Positions 1-9,989 are shown, numbered from the stretch's first letter. The stretch is DNA of 36,543 bases from an uncultured Sphingobacteriales bacterium (GCA_937991535.1 CALKHN010000057.1:1-36543); one strand, 5' to 3'. The notes: generated from the sequence alone by a model not told the origin. Numbers and translations: made by a program.

Positions 1-102
1 AACCTTCAATTTACACTTTTACAGGACCCTTTCTTATACATGAGACCTTTCACCCCTCTCACCCTGTACCCTGCAACTTGAAACCTGTAACCTGCAAACC
101 CG

Positions 103-510
103 CTACTTCCCCATCATTCCATCCACACTGGCTTTACCGGGTCCCAATAAAAAGATAGCGATAAAACCGGCAAGATAAAGAGCTGCCTTTTCACCGCTCC
201 CAAAAATAGCAGCATCATGCGCGTTGAATAAAGCAACTGCCATCCCGATAATAAGTGGCAATACAGTGAACCTGGTGAAGAGGCCTATTAAAACAAACAT
301 GGCACAGAAGAATTCTGCAAAAAGACTAAGTGAAAGTGAAAATGTACTGCCCATTCCCAGAAAATTCATGAATGTATTTTTCTTTTGCGCAAAATGCACC
401 AGTTTATCGTAACCATGCGGCAACATCATCAAACCCAATCCCGCGCGAAGCACTAACATTGCAATATTAAAAGCCCAGTCGGTATAACCCGTTGATAAAA
501 GTTTTTTCAT
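103..510 (-). CDS. DoxX-like small integral membrane protein
   Basis: A 135-aa protein made almost entirely of hydrophobic segments (about residues 15-35, 50-75, 80-97 and 105-125), which is the four-helix layout of the DoxX/DoxD family. The conserved early part RAGLGLMMLPHGYDKL resembles the DoxX first helix, where a Gly- and His-containing stretch follows the conserved Arg. Members sit in the inner membrane; their biochemical role is mostly unknown and some are linked to oxidative stress or quinone chemistry. The ATG at 510 is preceded by an AT-rich region shared divergently with the TPR gene that starts near 699. The family call is firm, the function is not. Confidence 0.8.
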   Translation of the reverse strand: MKKLLSTGYTDWAFNIAMLVLRAGLGLMMLPHGYDKLVHFAQKKNTFMNFLGMGSTFSLSLSLFAEFFCAMFVLIGLFTRFTVLPLIIGMAVALFNAHDAAIFGSGEKAALYLAGFIAIFLLGPGKASVDGMMGK

Positions 511-698
511 TTTTTTATTTTACCGCGCAAAAATAAGAGATACCAACCTTTTATCCACAAGTGTTTTGGAATGGTTATTGCAAAATTTGTACACAGTAAC
601 TTAGCGCTTATTTTTACTTTAAGAAATTTGTAACAAAAGAGGATTGAACTTCGCGCAATCTGCCAACAGCAGCAGCGTTGTACGATAACACTACATAT

Positions 699-3600
699 AT
701 GCAAAGACGCTTTATTTACGTTGCAATGGTACTGGCATGTTTTACAGCCGGGGCCTATGCGCAGCAAACGAGAATTTATACCGATCCGCAGGCCGATTAT
801 AAACAGGCCAAAGAATTTTTTCAGAAAGAACAATATAGCCTCGCCTATCCTCTTTTCAAAGAACTGAGAAACGGGATGCGCTCCACAGACCTCAGCAATA
901 ATAGTATAGCATATGATGATGTGCAGTTTTACACCATCGCCTGCGGGTTACAGCAAAACGAAGTTTTCGCTTCAGCAGATGCAAAAAATTTCCTTGAACT
1001 GAATTACAATCCATCGCTAAAGCAAAGACTAAGCTTTCACCTGGCAGAATATTATTTCCGGCAAAAAGATATGAAAGAAGCACTGGCATATTACGAGCAA
1101 ACCAGTGCGGTTAGCCTGAGTAACCGGCAGGTTGCCGACATGAAGTTTCACCAGGGATACGCTTATTTTACACTACAGCAGTTTGATAAAGCGGCTCCGC
1201 TGCTTGAATCCATAGCCAAATCTTCTTCGGATCCCAATTATAAAGATGCCAATTACTATTTCGGATTGATTTCCTACGCTAAGCGCAACTACCGGGAAGG
1301 TTTAAGCGCTTTTCAAAAAGTTGAAAATGACGACCAGTATAAAAATGTAGTTCCCTTTTATGTGGCCAATATTTATTACGTGCAGGGACAAAAAGACAAA
1401 GCCTTGGAATATGGTGAATCGGCCCTTGGCAAAACAAGCGGTTACTATGATGTTCCCATGAAGGAGCTGATCGGACATGCGTGGTTCGAAAGAAAAGAAT
1501 ATGCAAAAGCCCTTCCTTACTTAGAAGAATATGTGAATAAAACCGATAAGGTAAGCCGCGAAACTCTTTACCAGCTTAGTTATTGCTACTACCAGGCCAA
1601 ACAATTGAATAAAGCGGTAGAAGGCTTAAAACAACTGAGCGGTGGTGAAGATTCCCTCAGCCAGAATGCCATGTATATTTTAGGCGACGCTTATCTTAAA
1701 CTGGGCGATAAGGCCAATGCAAGAAATGCCTTTTCATTTGGCGCTGCCAATAATACCAACCCCGCACAAAGGGAAGTGTCTAAATTCAATTATGCGAAGC
1801 TTTCGTATGAACTCGGGTACCAGGACATCGCATTAAGTGAGTTCAGAAAGTTTCTGGACGAATATCCCAATTCAACCTACCAGAAAGAAGCGGCCGAAAT
1901 TGCAGCAGCGTTGCTGGCCAATACCAATAACTACCGCGAAGCCCTCAGCATTCTTGAAAAAATACAGTCGCCTCCCGAAACGGTAAAAAGAATGTATCCC
2001 AAAGTGTTGTATGGAAGAGCGATGGAACTGATTAACGACCAGGACCTTAATGCCGCGAAAGTGCTGTTGGATAAAGCGCTTAAAGACCCTTTTAACGCGC
2101 CGGTACTGCCCGTTATTAATTTTTGGGAAGGAGAAATAGCATACCGGCAAAACCGTATTGATGAGGCTATAACCTTTTATAATGCCTACCTCCGTAATCC
2201 ATCTTATTCAAGCGGGGAAGTGAGTGTTATCAATGCGAAGTATAACCTCGGCTACTGTTATTACCGAAAACTAAATTATCAGCAGGCATTGCCTTTTTTT
2301 GAACAAGTGAGCAAAAACCCGCCTTTAAATGCTAAACCAATTGAACAGGACGCATACCTGCGCCTGGGGGATTGTTATTTTATGAACAGGGATTTTGCCA
2401 AAGCCCGGTCGGTATATAACACCATTATTCGCTATTCCTGGCCTTCGGGTGATTATGCAACCTATCAAACGGCAATGATAGCGGGAATAAACAGCGGCAA
2501 TGAAAAAATAAACCTGATGAAAAGCATTGAAACCAGGTATCCTTCTTCGGTGCTTATACCTGATGTGAATCTCGAAATCGCGAAAACCTATCTTGCGGAT
2601 GAAAGGTACCGCGAATCCGTACCCTATTTAAATAATGTAATCAATGCCCCGGTAGCCGGTAACCTTAAACCGGAAGCACAGCTAAAATTGGGTTTGTCGC
2701 ATTTAAACCTGAACAACAATGCAGAAGCGCTCAGCCAGTTCAAAAAACTGGTAGCAGATTACCCCAATACGCCCGAAGCAAATGAAGCTATTGAAAACGT
2801 AAAAGCCATTTACACTGCGGAAGGCAACACACAGGCCTACGTTGATTTTATGAAAAGTGTTGGACGCTCTGTTACTGTTGATGAAGAAGACAACCTTACC
2901 TACAGGGCCGCAGAAAATAAATATGTAGATAAAGATTTTAACAGCGCGCTTACTGCTTTCAACAACTATCTCACCAAGTTTCCTGATGGACAACATGCGC
3001 TGGATGCCTGGTTTTTGAGAAGTGAGATTTATAACCAGCGTAAAGACTGGCAAAATGCCGCAGGCGGTTATGCGGAAGTTGCAGATAGAGGCGCCAGCAA
3101 ATTCGCAGAAAGAGCTGCTATACAGGCAGGGCGCATTTATTATTTTGAATTAAAGGATTATGCAAAGGCCGAACAATATTTTACTGCGCTTAAAACATTG
3201 GCAGCGGGCGGAGAAAACCGGCTGGAAGCAATGCGGGGACTGTTGCGCAGCCAGTATCAGCAAAAGAAATGGGAAGAAGCAGTAGCCAATGCACAGGAAT
3301 TGCTGAAAGAAAAGAACACCAGTGTAGATGACAAAGTACTGGCTTATATGACAACAGCGAGAGCTGATCAAAACAAGTCGCGGTACGCCGAAGCTATACA
3401 GAATTTCAAAAATGTTGTAAGCATTAATAAAGCATCCTTTGCCGCTGAGGCCCGGTATGAAATTGCCAGTTGCTATTATTCGCTTGATGACCTGAAAAAC
3501 GCTGATAAAGCGGCTTTTGAAACCATCAACAAGTCTGGTTCATACGATTTCTGGATTACGAAAGCCTATATATTATTAGGCGATATTTACCTGAAACAGA

Positions 3601-3737
3601 AAGACTATTTTAATGCAAAAGCAACGTTACAAAGCGTGGTAGATAACAGTAGCATAACCGAACTGAAGAATGAAGCAGCAGAAAAATTAAAAACGGTAAT
3701 CAGTGAAGAGAAAACTGAAAGTAAAATTGGGGGATAG
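699..3737 (+). CDS. Secreted/periplasmic tetratricopeptide-repeat protein
   Basis: About 1012 aa. I chose the ATG at 699 because it opens directly with a signal peptide (MQRRFIYVAMVLACFTAGAYAQ); the frame also has a TTG at 678 that would add seven polar residues in front. After the signal, the whole protein is built of TPR-like helical hairpins with recurring motifs such as AYFxLxxFDKA, YxLGDAYLKLGDxxxA, YNLGYCYYRxxxYxxA and RLGDCYFxxxDFxKA. TPR solenoids are protein-docking scaffolds. The next gene, a beta-barrel, begins only about 34 bp downstream, so the pair is probably one operon. A long TPR protein followed by a roughly 560-aa TonB-receptor-like barrel is an arrangement I associate with Bacteroidota, where it suggests an envelope complex; the partner relation is inferred. 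Confidence 0.85.
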   Translation: MQRRFIYVAMVLACFTAGAYAQQTRIYTDPQADYKQAKEFFQKEQYSLAYPLFKELRNGMRSTDLSNNSIAYDDVQFYTIACGLQQNEVFASADAKNFLELNYNPSLKQRLSFHLAEYYFRQKDMKEALAYYEQTSAVSLSNRQVADMKFHQGYAYFTLQQFDKAAPLLESIAKSSSDPNYKDANYYFGLISYAKRNYREGLSAFQKVENDDQYKNVVPFYVANIYYVQGQKDKALEYGESALGKTSGYYDVPMKELIGHAWFERKEYAKALPYLEEYVNKTDKVSRETLYQLSYCYYQAKQLNKAVEGLKQLSGGEDSLSQNAMYILGDAYLKLGDKANARNAFSFGAANNTNPAQREVSKFNYAKLSYELGYQDIALSEFRKFLDEYPNSTYQKEAAEIAAALLANTNNYREALSILEKIQSPPETVKRMYPKVLYGRAMELINDQDLNAAKVLLDKALKDPFNAPVLPVINFWEGEIAYRQNRIDEAITFYNAYLRNPSYSSGEVSVINAKYNLGYCYYRKLNYQQALPFFEQVSKNPPLNAKPIEQDAYLRLGDCYFMNRDFAKARSVYNTIIRYSWPSGDYATYQTAMIAGINSGNEKINLMKSIETRYPSSVLIPDVNLEIAKTYLADERYRESVPYLNNVINAPVAGNLKPEAQLKLGLSHLNLNNNAEALSQFKKLVADYPNTPEANEAIENVKAIYTAEGNTQAYVDFMKSVGRSVTVDEEDNLTYRAAENKYVDKDFNSALTAFNNYLTKFPDGQHALDAWFLRSEIYNQRKDWQNAAGGYAEVADRGASKFAERAAIQAGRIYYFELKDYAKAEQYFTALKTLAAGGENRLEAMRGLLRSQYQQKKWEEAVANAQELLKEKNTSVDDKVLAYMTTARADQNKSRYAEAIQNFKNVVSINKASFAAEARYEIASCYYSLDDLKNADKAAFETINKSGSYDFWITKAYILLGDIYLKQKDYFNAKATLQSVVDNSSITELKNEAAEKLKTVISEEKTESKIGG

Positions 3738-3771
3738 TTGGCTGGCTTGCTTTTTACAGATCATAAAAAAG

Positions 3772-5442
3772 ATGAGAATGCAAAACAAAATATATATCAA
3801 AACGTTTCTTTTGCCGGCGTTAGGAATTTTATGCTGCTTAACCACTTTGCAGGCCCAGGACCCTTTGAAAAAGCAAACCATTGAAATCACTTCGTCTTTT
3901 AAGCCGGAGTTAAAAAATGCCGCAAAGATAAATTTCGTTGCTGCTCCGCCAGTGCCTGATTCATCTAAACCAAAATTCAATTATAATATTCCTGTTACCA
4001 GCTTATCGCTGGTATACCAACCGCTTGCTGTTAGTCCGCTGGCACTCAACATAGACTCTTCCGGTAAATGGGCAGCCAGCAATTTTGTGAAATTAGGCTA
4101 TGGAAACCTTCAAACTCCGTTTGCACAGGCCGGACTGAGTTTTAACAATGGTACAAATGCCAATCTTAATGTTTTAGCACATTATATTTCATCAAAAGGA
4201 AAATCTCCCCGGTACCAGGAATATACAGATGCCGGCGCAAGCGCCTATGGCAGTATAGTTACCGCGGCGAAGCAGGAACTCTATGGTAAGGTTGCTTTCG
4301 GTAATAACAAGTATTACCTGTATGGTTATGATCACACTGCGTATCAGTTTGGCAAAGAAGACCTTTTGCAACGGTTTCTGAGCCTTGACGCAAATATTGG
4401 TTACAGAAATACCGTACCAACGGAGTTCGGCTTACAATATCATCCGGAAGTAAAACTTTCTTTCTTTAACGACAACCACGACGGCAGGGAATTTAATGCG
4501 GTGGCCGACTTGCCATTGGAAAAAGCCATTGGCGATGCTTTGAGCGTTAAGTTGGGTGTAAATGCTGATTATACGCAATATTCAAGTGCTGCGCCATCCA
4601 TCAACAATACCATCGTTACGGTTCCTTTTGCTTTGCAGTTCAAAAATGAAGCCGTTAATATTCATGGCGGTGTTATTCCTTCCTGGGATAATTCCACTTT
4701 TAAACTGATGCCCGACCTTATGGCGGATTTTAAACTGGGCGGCGAAGGAGTTATTGTTCAACTGGGCTGGCTCATGCACTATGACAAGGGTTCTTACAGG
4801 CGGTTTGCTTCTATCAATCCATACCTTGCGCAGCCGACCCAATTGCTGAATACACGTGTAAATGAAACATTCGGCGGTATTAAAGGAACATTCCTGGAAC
4901 ACTTCTTTTATAATGCCAAGGTAGGGCTGGTACAATTTTACAATATGCCCCTGTTTGTAAATGATTATGGCATTACACCCGGAAATCCTTTGGCAGGCAA
5001 CCGCTTTTCCATACGAAATGAAGAAAAACTGGATGCTTTTCAAATGCACGGAGAAATAGGCGTGGTGCAGGCTGAAGATTTTTCGCTTTCCGGCCGGTTT
5101 AATTGGTTGCTCTTTAATAAACAAAAAACGGAACCTCAGCCCTGGGGTGTTACGCCAAGGGAATTTAGCGCTGCATTGCGCTGGAGAATATTAAAAGACC
5201 TTTGGTTCAAAAGCGACCTTTTCTTCTTTGAAGGAGCCAAATACCTTAAAAATGATGGAGGCACGGGTACCGGCAGGCACCCAGTAGACCTAAGCGCGGG
5301 CCTCGAATTTAGGATAACCAAACAGTTTAACCTTTGGTTGCAGGCCAATAATGTTTTCAACAACAAATACCAGCGCTGGAACCAATACGATGTATATGGC
5401 TTTAACATGCTTGGAGGCATTACATTCAATTTTTCGAAATAG
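3772..5442 (+). CDS. TonB-dependent-receptor-like outer-membrane beta-barrel protein
   Basis: About 556 aa from the ATG at 3772 (a second ATG lies at 3778; the longer frame opens with GTG at 3703 inside the preceding gene and is unlikely). Residues 1-27 are a signal peptide ending in LQAQ. The remainder alternates short aromatic-rich strands, and the C-terminus (LWLQANNVFNNKYQRW, then GGITFNFSK with a terminal aromatic strand) is the typical end of TonB-dependent receptors. The protein is shorter than a full receptor (usually 700 aa or more) and I see no clear N-terminal plug motif, so it may be a plugless barrel. It follows the TPR gene closely. Substrate unknown. Confidence 0.75.
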   Translation: MRMQNKIYIKTFLLPALGILCCLTTLQAQDPLKKQTIEITSSFKPELKNAAKINFVAAPPVPDSSKPKFNYNIPVTSLSLVYQPLAVSPLALNIDSSGKWAASNFVKLGYGNLQTPFAQAGLSFNNGTNANLNVLAHYISSKGKSPRYQEYTDAGASAYGSIVTAAKQELYGKVAFGNNKYYLYGYDHTAYQFGKEDLLQRFLSLDANIGYRNTVPTEFGLQYHPEVKLSFFNDNHDGREFNAVADLPLEKAIGDALSVKLGVNADYTQYSSAAPSINNTIVTVPFALQFKNEAVNIHGGVIPSWDNSTFKLMPDLMADFKLGGEGVIVQLGWLMHYDKGSYRRFASINPYLAQPTQLLNTRVNETFGGIKGTFLEHFFYNAKVGLVQFYNMPLFVNDYGITPGNPLAGNRFSIRNEEKLDAFQMHGEIGVVQAEDFSLSGRFNWLLFNKQKTEPQPWGVTPREFSAALRWRILKDLWFKSDLFFFEGAKYLKNDGGTGTGRHPVDLSAGLEFRITKQFNLWLQANNVFNNKYQRWNQYDVYGFNMLGGITFNFSK

Positions 5443-5559
5443 AACAGTAAATCAAAATTATATTATTCTGTAGCTGGCTGATCATTCCATTCCGGGTTCC
5501 TGCCGCGCTGTGGCAAAAAATATTATCTTAGTGTATTGCAATCCTATTAAAGCTTTTAC

Positions 5560-6231
5560 ATGTTCTACATTTTGCATCAGTATCTCATACAACATAAATC
5601 ATTAAGCTTACCGGGGCTTGGCACGCTGGAACTACAGAATATCCCGGCTATAAGTAATTTTTCGGATCATATGATTGAGCCGCCCATGCAAAAAACAATT
5701 TTCGACGACATGCATGATGCGCCGGATAAAGATCTCTTTCAATATGTAGCATCACGTTTACACTTAGAAGAATGGGAAGCCATTAAACGCGTAAATGATT
5801 TCTCGTATGAATTGAAAAACAAGCTGAAAGAAGGTGATGAAATTGTTTGGGACAAGGTAGGTATTTTGCGATCGGACCTAAGTGGCAGTATTACGCTGGA
5901 AGCCAGAACCATAACCTACGACTTTATGGAATCCGTACCCGCAAAGCGCATCGTCAGAATCAATGCCAATCATACTATTTTAAGGGGCGATACAGAAGTA
6001 AGCGGGAGCTTCACTCAACAACAGGTTACGAACGACGATACCGATCCTTCCGGTGAAGTACACGTAGCGCAAAAAAAAAGATGGTGGATATGGGCCTGCG
6101 CTCTGGGAGGCGTGGCGTTGCTGTTGTTATTTTTGCATTTCTACAAAACAGGCTTCACACTCAACGGTTTGCACAACACTCAAAAAACAACAGTAAAAGA
6201 AGCGCCTGCAACCTACCTGCAGTCCGAATAG
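5560..6231 (+). CDS. CCDC81-type HU-domain protein with one membrane helix
   Basis: A 223-aa protein. Residues 1-120 look like the two HU-like lobes of the prokaryotic CCDC81 domain family: the first lobe opens MFYILHQYLIQHKSLSLPGLGTLEL, whose LPGLGTL turn is characteristic. Residues about 175-195 form a single transmembrane helix preceded by KKRWW. In many Bacteroidota relatives a periplasmic SPOR domain follows the helix; here only about 28 residues remain, so the protein is short for that architecture. A role at the membrane in septum or nucleoid-related processes is an inference from relatives. Confidence 0.65.
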   Translation: MFYILHQYLIQHKSLSLPGLGTLELQNIPAISNFSDHMIEPPMQKTIFDDMHDAPDKDLFQYVASRLHLEEWEAIKRVNDFSYELKNKLKEGDEIVWDKVGILRSDLSGSITLEARTITYDFMESVPAKRIVRINANHTILRGDTEVSGSFTQQQVTNDDTDPSGEVHVAQKKRWWIWACALGGVALLLLFLHFYKTGFTLNGLHNTQKTTVKEAPATYLQSE

Positions 6232-6255
6232 AATAATTATTATTTTTAGAGGTGC

Positions 6256-6918
6256 TTAATATCCGGTAGTAATGAATAACCAGGCTATTGCCAGCAAAGA
6301 TGCCGCTCCAATAATCAACACGATCATCTCCATTCTATTGTTATTGCTTAGCGAGGAAACTATTTGTGAGAGGCTGGATTTATGGTGCACAGCATAAGCC
6401 GGTTGCATAAAACCAGTAGTTGTATTCTTCTTTTGGGAATCTTCCTGTATATAGCTGGCAGGAACAATTTCGTTTAAGGCGAAGTTTTCTTTTCTTTCTT
6501 TTTCACGTACTTCCACCTTTACCATGTTGGGTTGAGCTGCAGGCTTTATAGTTCGGATCTGGATATGGTCAACCTTAGGTTTAAATGCCACAATGTGGCC
6601 AATATGCCTTACAGGTGGCTCATCCCCTAAAATATTTTCATCACTCCCAAAAAGGCGGTCTGCGCTGCTTATGGATGCATGTGTATTTGCCATATTTACT
6701 ATCCGGCTTCCAAAATTACTCATGCTGGCGGGCATCATTTCCACCGGGGGCGCAAATGCGGCCAGTTCACTGATCTCCGACGGATACTTCCATGAAAAGC
6801 TTTTATTTTCAACCCAAACGAGGTCATAGGCCTTCAAACCCATTGCCTGTAATTCTTCGAGCGAGTAATGCCCCAGTTCGGTATTGTTCCGCAATAACAA
6901 ATATTCTTTCATGAACAT
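6256..6918 (-). CDS. GYF_2/DUF4339-like protein with C-terminal membrane anchor
   Basis: A 220-aa protein; the start may be the ATG at 6918 or the in-frame ATG two codons later (MKEYLLLRNN). Residues 3-50 (YLLLRNNTELGHYSLEEL, then DLVWVENKSFSWKYPSEI) have the GYF_2/DUF4339 pattern of a Gly-x-Tyr/Tyr-S turn and a later LVW...W. The middle is low complexity and Lys/Glu rich, and residues about 198-218 form a C-terminal membrane helix. The next gene on the same strand, 7164-7829, has the same N-terminal domain, so the two are tandem paralogues. Function unknown; GYF-type domains bind short peptides. Confidence 0.6.
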   Translation of the reverse strand: MFMKEYLLLRNNTELGHYSLEELQAMGLKAYDLVWVENKSFSWKYPSEISELAAFAPPVEMMPASMSNFGSRIVNMANTHASISSADRLFGSDENILGDEPPVRHIGHIVAFKPKVDHIQIRTIKPAAQPNMVKVEVREKERKENFALNEIVPASYIQEDSQKKNTTTGFMQPAYAVHHKSSLSQIVSSLSNNNRMEMIVLIIGAASLLAIAWLFITTGY

Positions 6919-7163
6919 ATAATTTTGATCAGAGGTTCAATGCGAATATTTCAAAGGAAAGGATAAGCGTACATAATGATTAATGTACTGCAATATGGCT
7001 ATTCGGAGGAGGAGGATCTAAAATTAAACAAGAGATATGCAGCACAAAGATATTGGAGTGTGGACTATAACAATACAGTTTACCGGATAAAATTAGGTAA
7101 ACTGTACGTTAAAATGCTATATTAATAAGATATTTTATGAGGCAACTTTGATTTTTTGCTTTA

Positions 7164-7829
7164 TCATAATTTAAAGTTCAAATGACCTGCTGATGCGAGG
7201 GTTATCAACCCCATCAGCAGTGTGTTCAATCCGCCCCTTAAAATATTCGATTTTCTCCTTGAAATGCTTTCCCTGTTTACAACCCCTACCTTTTTGTCTT
7301 TCACCATCCATAAGGTTGTAAAATTTTGGAAATCGGCCCTATATTCCGGGGTATCTATAATTTGATCTGAACCCAGTACCTTATAAGAATGGTTCAATAT
7401 AGCATTAGCAGTATCCACTGCCTCCTGTTCTGCATCGTGTGCTACAACAACTTCATTATTAAACTCGTAAACAGGCAGCCTGAAATTTTGAGCCCTTACA
7501 AGAAATTCATAACCTGGAGCTACGTCACACAGCATGGCATCGGGTTCCTGTATATATTCTATATTCATTTTTTTGTATCCCATTTCAGCTATATGAGCAC
7601 CAAAATACAGCATCTGCTTTTCTTTGCGATTGTTAACCAATGTGCCTTCTGTAAACCTGGCCTTTGGTGCTGACTTCCTAAATTCAATCATTTCTGAAGG
7701 ATATTTCCAGGTAACACTCTCTCCTTCTGCCCAGATCAGGTCAAGCTCCTGGAGATCCATTTGTAATAAACAAGTTGCAGTGTAAGGCCCGGTTTGTTTG
7801 TTGTTCCTGAGTAATAAATACGTTTTCAT
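7164..7829 (-). CDS. GYF_2/DUF4339-like protein, tandem paralogue
   Basis: A 221-aa protein whose first 50 residues (KTYLLLRNNKQTGPYT, then LDLIWAEGESVTWKYPSEM) match the N-terminus of the neighbouring 220-aa protein closely, keeping GPYT and the LIW...W pair. The C-terminal 25 residues are hydrophobic (GGLNTLLMGLITLASAG) and may be a membrane anchor. The middle region is not alignable to the paralogue by eye. Roughly 245 bp of AT-rich sequence separates the two genes, so they may be transcribed separately. Confidence 0.6.
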   Translation of the reverse strand: MKTYLLLRNNKQTGPYTATCLLQMDLQELDLIWAEGESVTWKYPSEMIEFRKSAPKARFTEGTLVNNRKEKQMLYFGAHIAEMGYKKMNIEYIQEPDAMLCDVAPGYEFLVRAQNFRLPVYEFNNEVVVAHDAEQEAVDTANAILNHSYKVLGSDQIIDTPEYRADFQNFTTLWMVKDKKVGVVNRESISRRKSNILRGGLNTLLMGLITLASAGHLNFKL

Positions 7830-7976
7830 AATTACAGATTTTTTTAAAAGGCTTTACAAAAGGAATGGATAGATCAGAGCATCATTAACTGGTGTGAAGA
7901 TACATACCAGAACTATAGCTGTACGGCAAAATCGGCCAACATGCTTTCTATTTCGATCAATGGGAAAATGCAATTA

Positions 7977-9701
7977 TTATTTGGTAACTGCTTTATTAAA
8001 AACGAAAAGTTGCAGCAGCAAGCTAAGCATCATTACGGCCAGGGCGCCAATGGCATTCAACCATAAAAAGCTGAGGTCAATGATTTTATTCTCATTAAGT
8101 ATAAAGAGTGTAATTACAAGTATTTCGCCCAGAATCGCTCCCCAGAAAACAGCATTTCCTTTTACAGGCTTACCGTAAAAAGCCATCAAAAACACACCGA
8201 GGATCACGCCGTAAAAAAGAGAACCCAGTATATTAACTGCCTCAATCAAGCTGTTGCCAAGGTTGTAGGCAAACTGGGCTACCACAATACAAAATATACC
8301 CCAGGCCAAGGTATACAAGCGGGAAACCCGGTAATCACCAGCATCGTCGAGGTTTTTGTTGATGAATTTTTTGTGAATATCCACAATGGTGCTGGATGCG
8401 AGGGAATTAAGCGCGGCCGCTATACTGCCCCAGGAAGAAATAAAAATTACGGCGATCAGTAACCCAATTAACCCTTTGGGCAGATAATCCAGTACAAACC
8501 GAAGAAAAATATAATTCGCATCATTAGAGTCGCCACCCACTTCGGGCTTCACCACCAGCCCTTTAAAAGCAGTACGCAAACTGTCTCTTTGCTGGTTGAT
8601 ACGGGTAAGCTCCGCACGGTTCCCTTCCGAAATATCGGACGTTCCGCTTGCAGCAATGGATTGGATCAGTTGCTTTTTCTGCAGGTCAACCGTTTGATAG
8701 CGCTCCTGTATTTCCGCCAGCGAAGCCGCGTATTTCGAATCGCTTACTTTTTGAACCTGTGTTTGGTTAAAAAACAAAGGGGCATCGTGAAACTGGTAAA
8801 AGGCAAAGATAAGTACGCCCAGCATCAGGATCAGGAACTGCATGGGCACTTTAACCAGTCCGTTCATCAACAAACCCATCCGGCTTTCTCTTATGGATTT
8901 GGCCGTTAGATAACGCCCTACCTGGCTTTGATCGGTTCCAAAATAAGACAGTGCCAGAAAAAAGCCGCCAATTATTCCGCTCCATAAATTATACTTGTCG
9001 CTCCAGTCGAACCCACCTCCTTCTTTAACACCGGTGGTTATTACATTGGTTTTTCCCATTACCCCTCCTACCCGGAGGGCATCAAAAAGCCCTACGCCTT
9101 CGGGCAAATATTTTACCACCAGCCAGCCGGCTATGAACATACTGGCAAAAATGATAATGATTTGTAATTGTTGTGTATAAGCCACTGCCCTTGCTCCCCC
9201 CGCCATGGTGTATATGATCAGCAACCCGCCCATAAAAATATTTGTCCAGTAAATATTCCATCCCAATAAGGATGAAAGAATAATGGAAGGGGCATATATG
9301 CTGATGCCTGTAGAAAGTCCGCGCTGCAATAAAAAAAGAAAAGAGGTAAACGTTCTCGTTTTTACATCGAACCTTTTTTGAAGAAATTCATATGCTGTAT
9401 ATAGCCGGAAATTGTGAAAGATGGGAACAAAGGTTATGCACAGAACGATCATGGCCAAAGGCAGTCCAAAATAATATTGCACGAAACGCATGCCGTCGGT
9501 ATAGGCCTGCCCGGGCGCCGATAAAAAAGTAATGGCGCTGGCCTGAGTACCCATGATACTGAACAATACAATATACCAGGGCATTTCACGATTGCTTAGA
9601 AAAAAACCGTCGAGGTTGCGGGTGGTACGACTCTTGTATACACCATAAAGAATGATAACAGCAAGGGTTATTACCAGTACAAACCAGTCGGGATAACTCA
9701 T
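7977..9701 (-). CDS. Sodium:solute symporter (SSS family)
   Basis: 574 aa with about 13 hydrophobic segments, normal for the SSS/SLC5 family. The N-terminus carries RNLDGFFLSNREMPWY, FSIMGTQASAITFLSAPGQAY and YEFLQKRF, which are the conserved helix 1-3 signatures, and SSWGSIAAALNSLASSTIVDI is the helix 8/9-region Na+-site segment. A roughly 80-residue soluble insertion with coiled-coil character (about 325-400, containing QVQKVSDSKYAASLAEIQERY) sits between helices. The start codon overlaps the stop of a 40-aa membrane ORF by 4 nt. Adjacent PIG-L deacetylase on the same strand suggests uptake of a sugar-derived or deacetylated substrate; that link is inferred. Confidence 0.88.
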   Translation of the reverse strand: MSYPDWFVLVITLAVIILYGVYKSRTTRNLDGFFLSNREMPWYIVLFSIMGTQASAITFLSAPGQAYTDGMRFVQYYFGLPLAMIVLCITFVPIFHNFRLYTAYEFLQKRFDVKTRTFTSFLFLLQRGLSTGISIYAPSIILSSLLGWNIYWTNIFMGGLLIIYTMAGGARAVAYTQQLQIIIIFASMFIAGWLVVKYLPEGVGLFDALRVGGVMGKTNVITTGVKEGGGFDWSDKYNLWSGIIGGFFLALSYFGTDQSQVGRYLTAKSIRESRMGLLMNGLVKVPMQFLILMLGVLIFAFYQFHDAPLFFNQTQVQKVSDSKYAASLAEIQERYQTVDLQKKQLIQSIAASGTSDISEGNRAELTRINQQRDSLRTAFKGLVVKPEVGGDSNDANYIFLRFVLDYLPKGLIGLLIAVIFISSWGSIAAALNSLASSTIVDIHKKFINKNLDDAGDYRVSRLYTLAWGIFCIVVAQFAYNLGNSLIEAVNILGSLFYGVILGVFLMAFYGKPVKGNAVFWGAILGEILVITLFILNENKIIDLSFLWLNAIGALAVMMLSLLLQLFVFNKAVTK

Positions 9702-9820
9702 GAAAAATATTTCGTGAAATAAATAAACAATACGATAAGCAACACCAATACGCCTGCTACAATAAAGTACCAGGCATTCCAGCTTTTAAATACCGGCGGA
9801 CGTTCCTCTGGTTGTTCCAT
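9698..9820 (-). CDS. 40-aa single-helix membrane protein coupled to the symporter
   Basis: Hand translation of the minus strand gives MEQPEERPPVFKSWNAWYFI, followed by a hydrophobic helix (VAGVLVLLIVLFIYF) and TKYFS. Its TGA stop overlaps the ATG of the sodium:solute symporter (ATGA), the classic sign of translational coupling. Small one-helix partners that accompany SSS transporters are known in other bacteria. The acidic/proline head followed by W-rich interface and one helix fits a transporter accessory subunit. No family name is claimed. Confidence 0.65.
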   Translation of the reverse strand: MEQPEERPPVFKSWNAWYFIVAGVLVLLIVLFIYFTKYFS

Positions 9821-9827
9821 ATCTTTT

Positions 9828-9989
9828 TTATTTGAATGAACGGCGCAGCAGCAGGGCTACAACAATACCCATCAATATGCCATAACCCACTTTTTTAAAG
9901 ATCAGGGTAACCAGGATACCCAGCCCCACTCCAATGATCACTCCCACTGCTGAACCTTTATTGATATTATTTCTTTTTTGCTGTGCCAT
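9828..9989 (-). CDS. 53-aa small hydrophobic protein
   Basis: I place the start at the ATG at 9987-9989 (MAQQKRNNINKGSAVGVIIG). The protein has a basic N-terminus and two Gly-rich hydrophobic stretches (GVIIGVGLGILVTLIF and GYGILMGIVVALLL), reminiscent of glycine-zipper membrane proteins. Its start lies inside the 3' end of the PIG-L gene (23-nt overlap) and it precedes the 40-aa membrane ORF and symporter, so all four are probably one transcript. A longer frame begins at 10109 but its upstream part lies in PIG-L coding sequence. Function unknown. Confidence 0.55.
   Translation of the reverse strand: MAQQKRNNINKGSAVGVIIGVGLGILVTLIFKKVGYGILMGIVVALLLRRSFK

Noticed and set aside
4582..5124. A 180-aa minus-strand frame inside the beta-barrel gene
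   Set aside because: Shadow of the barrel gene on the other strand, with no motif and no start context.
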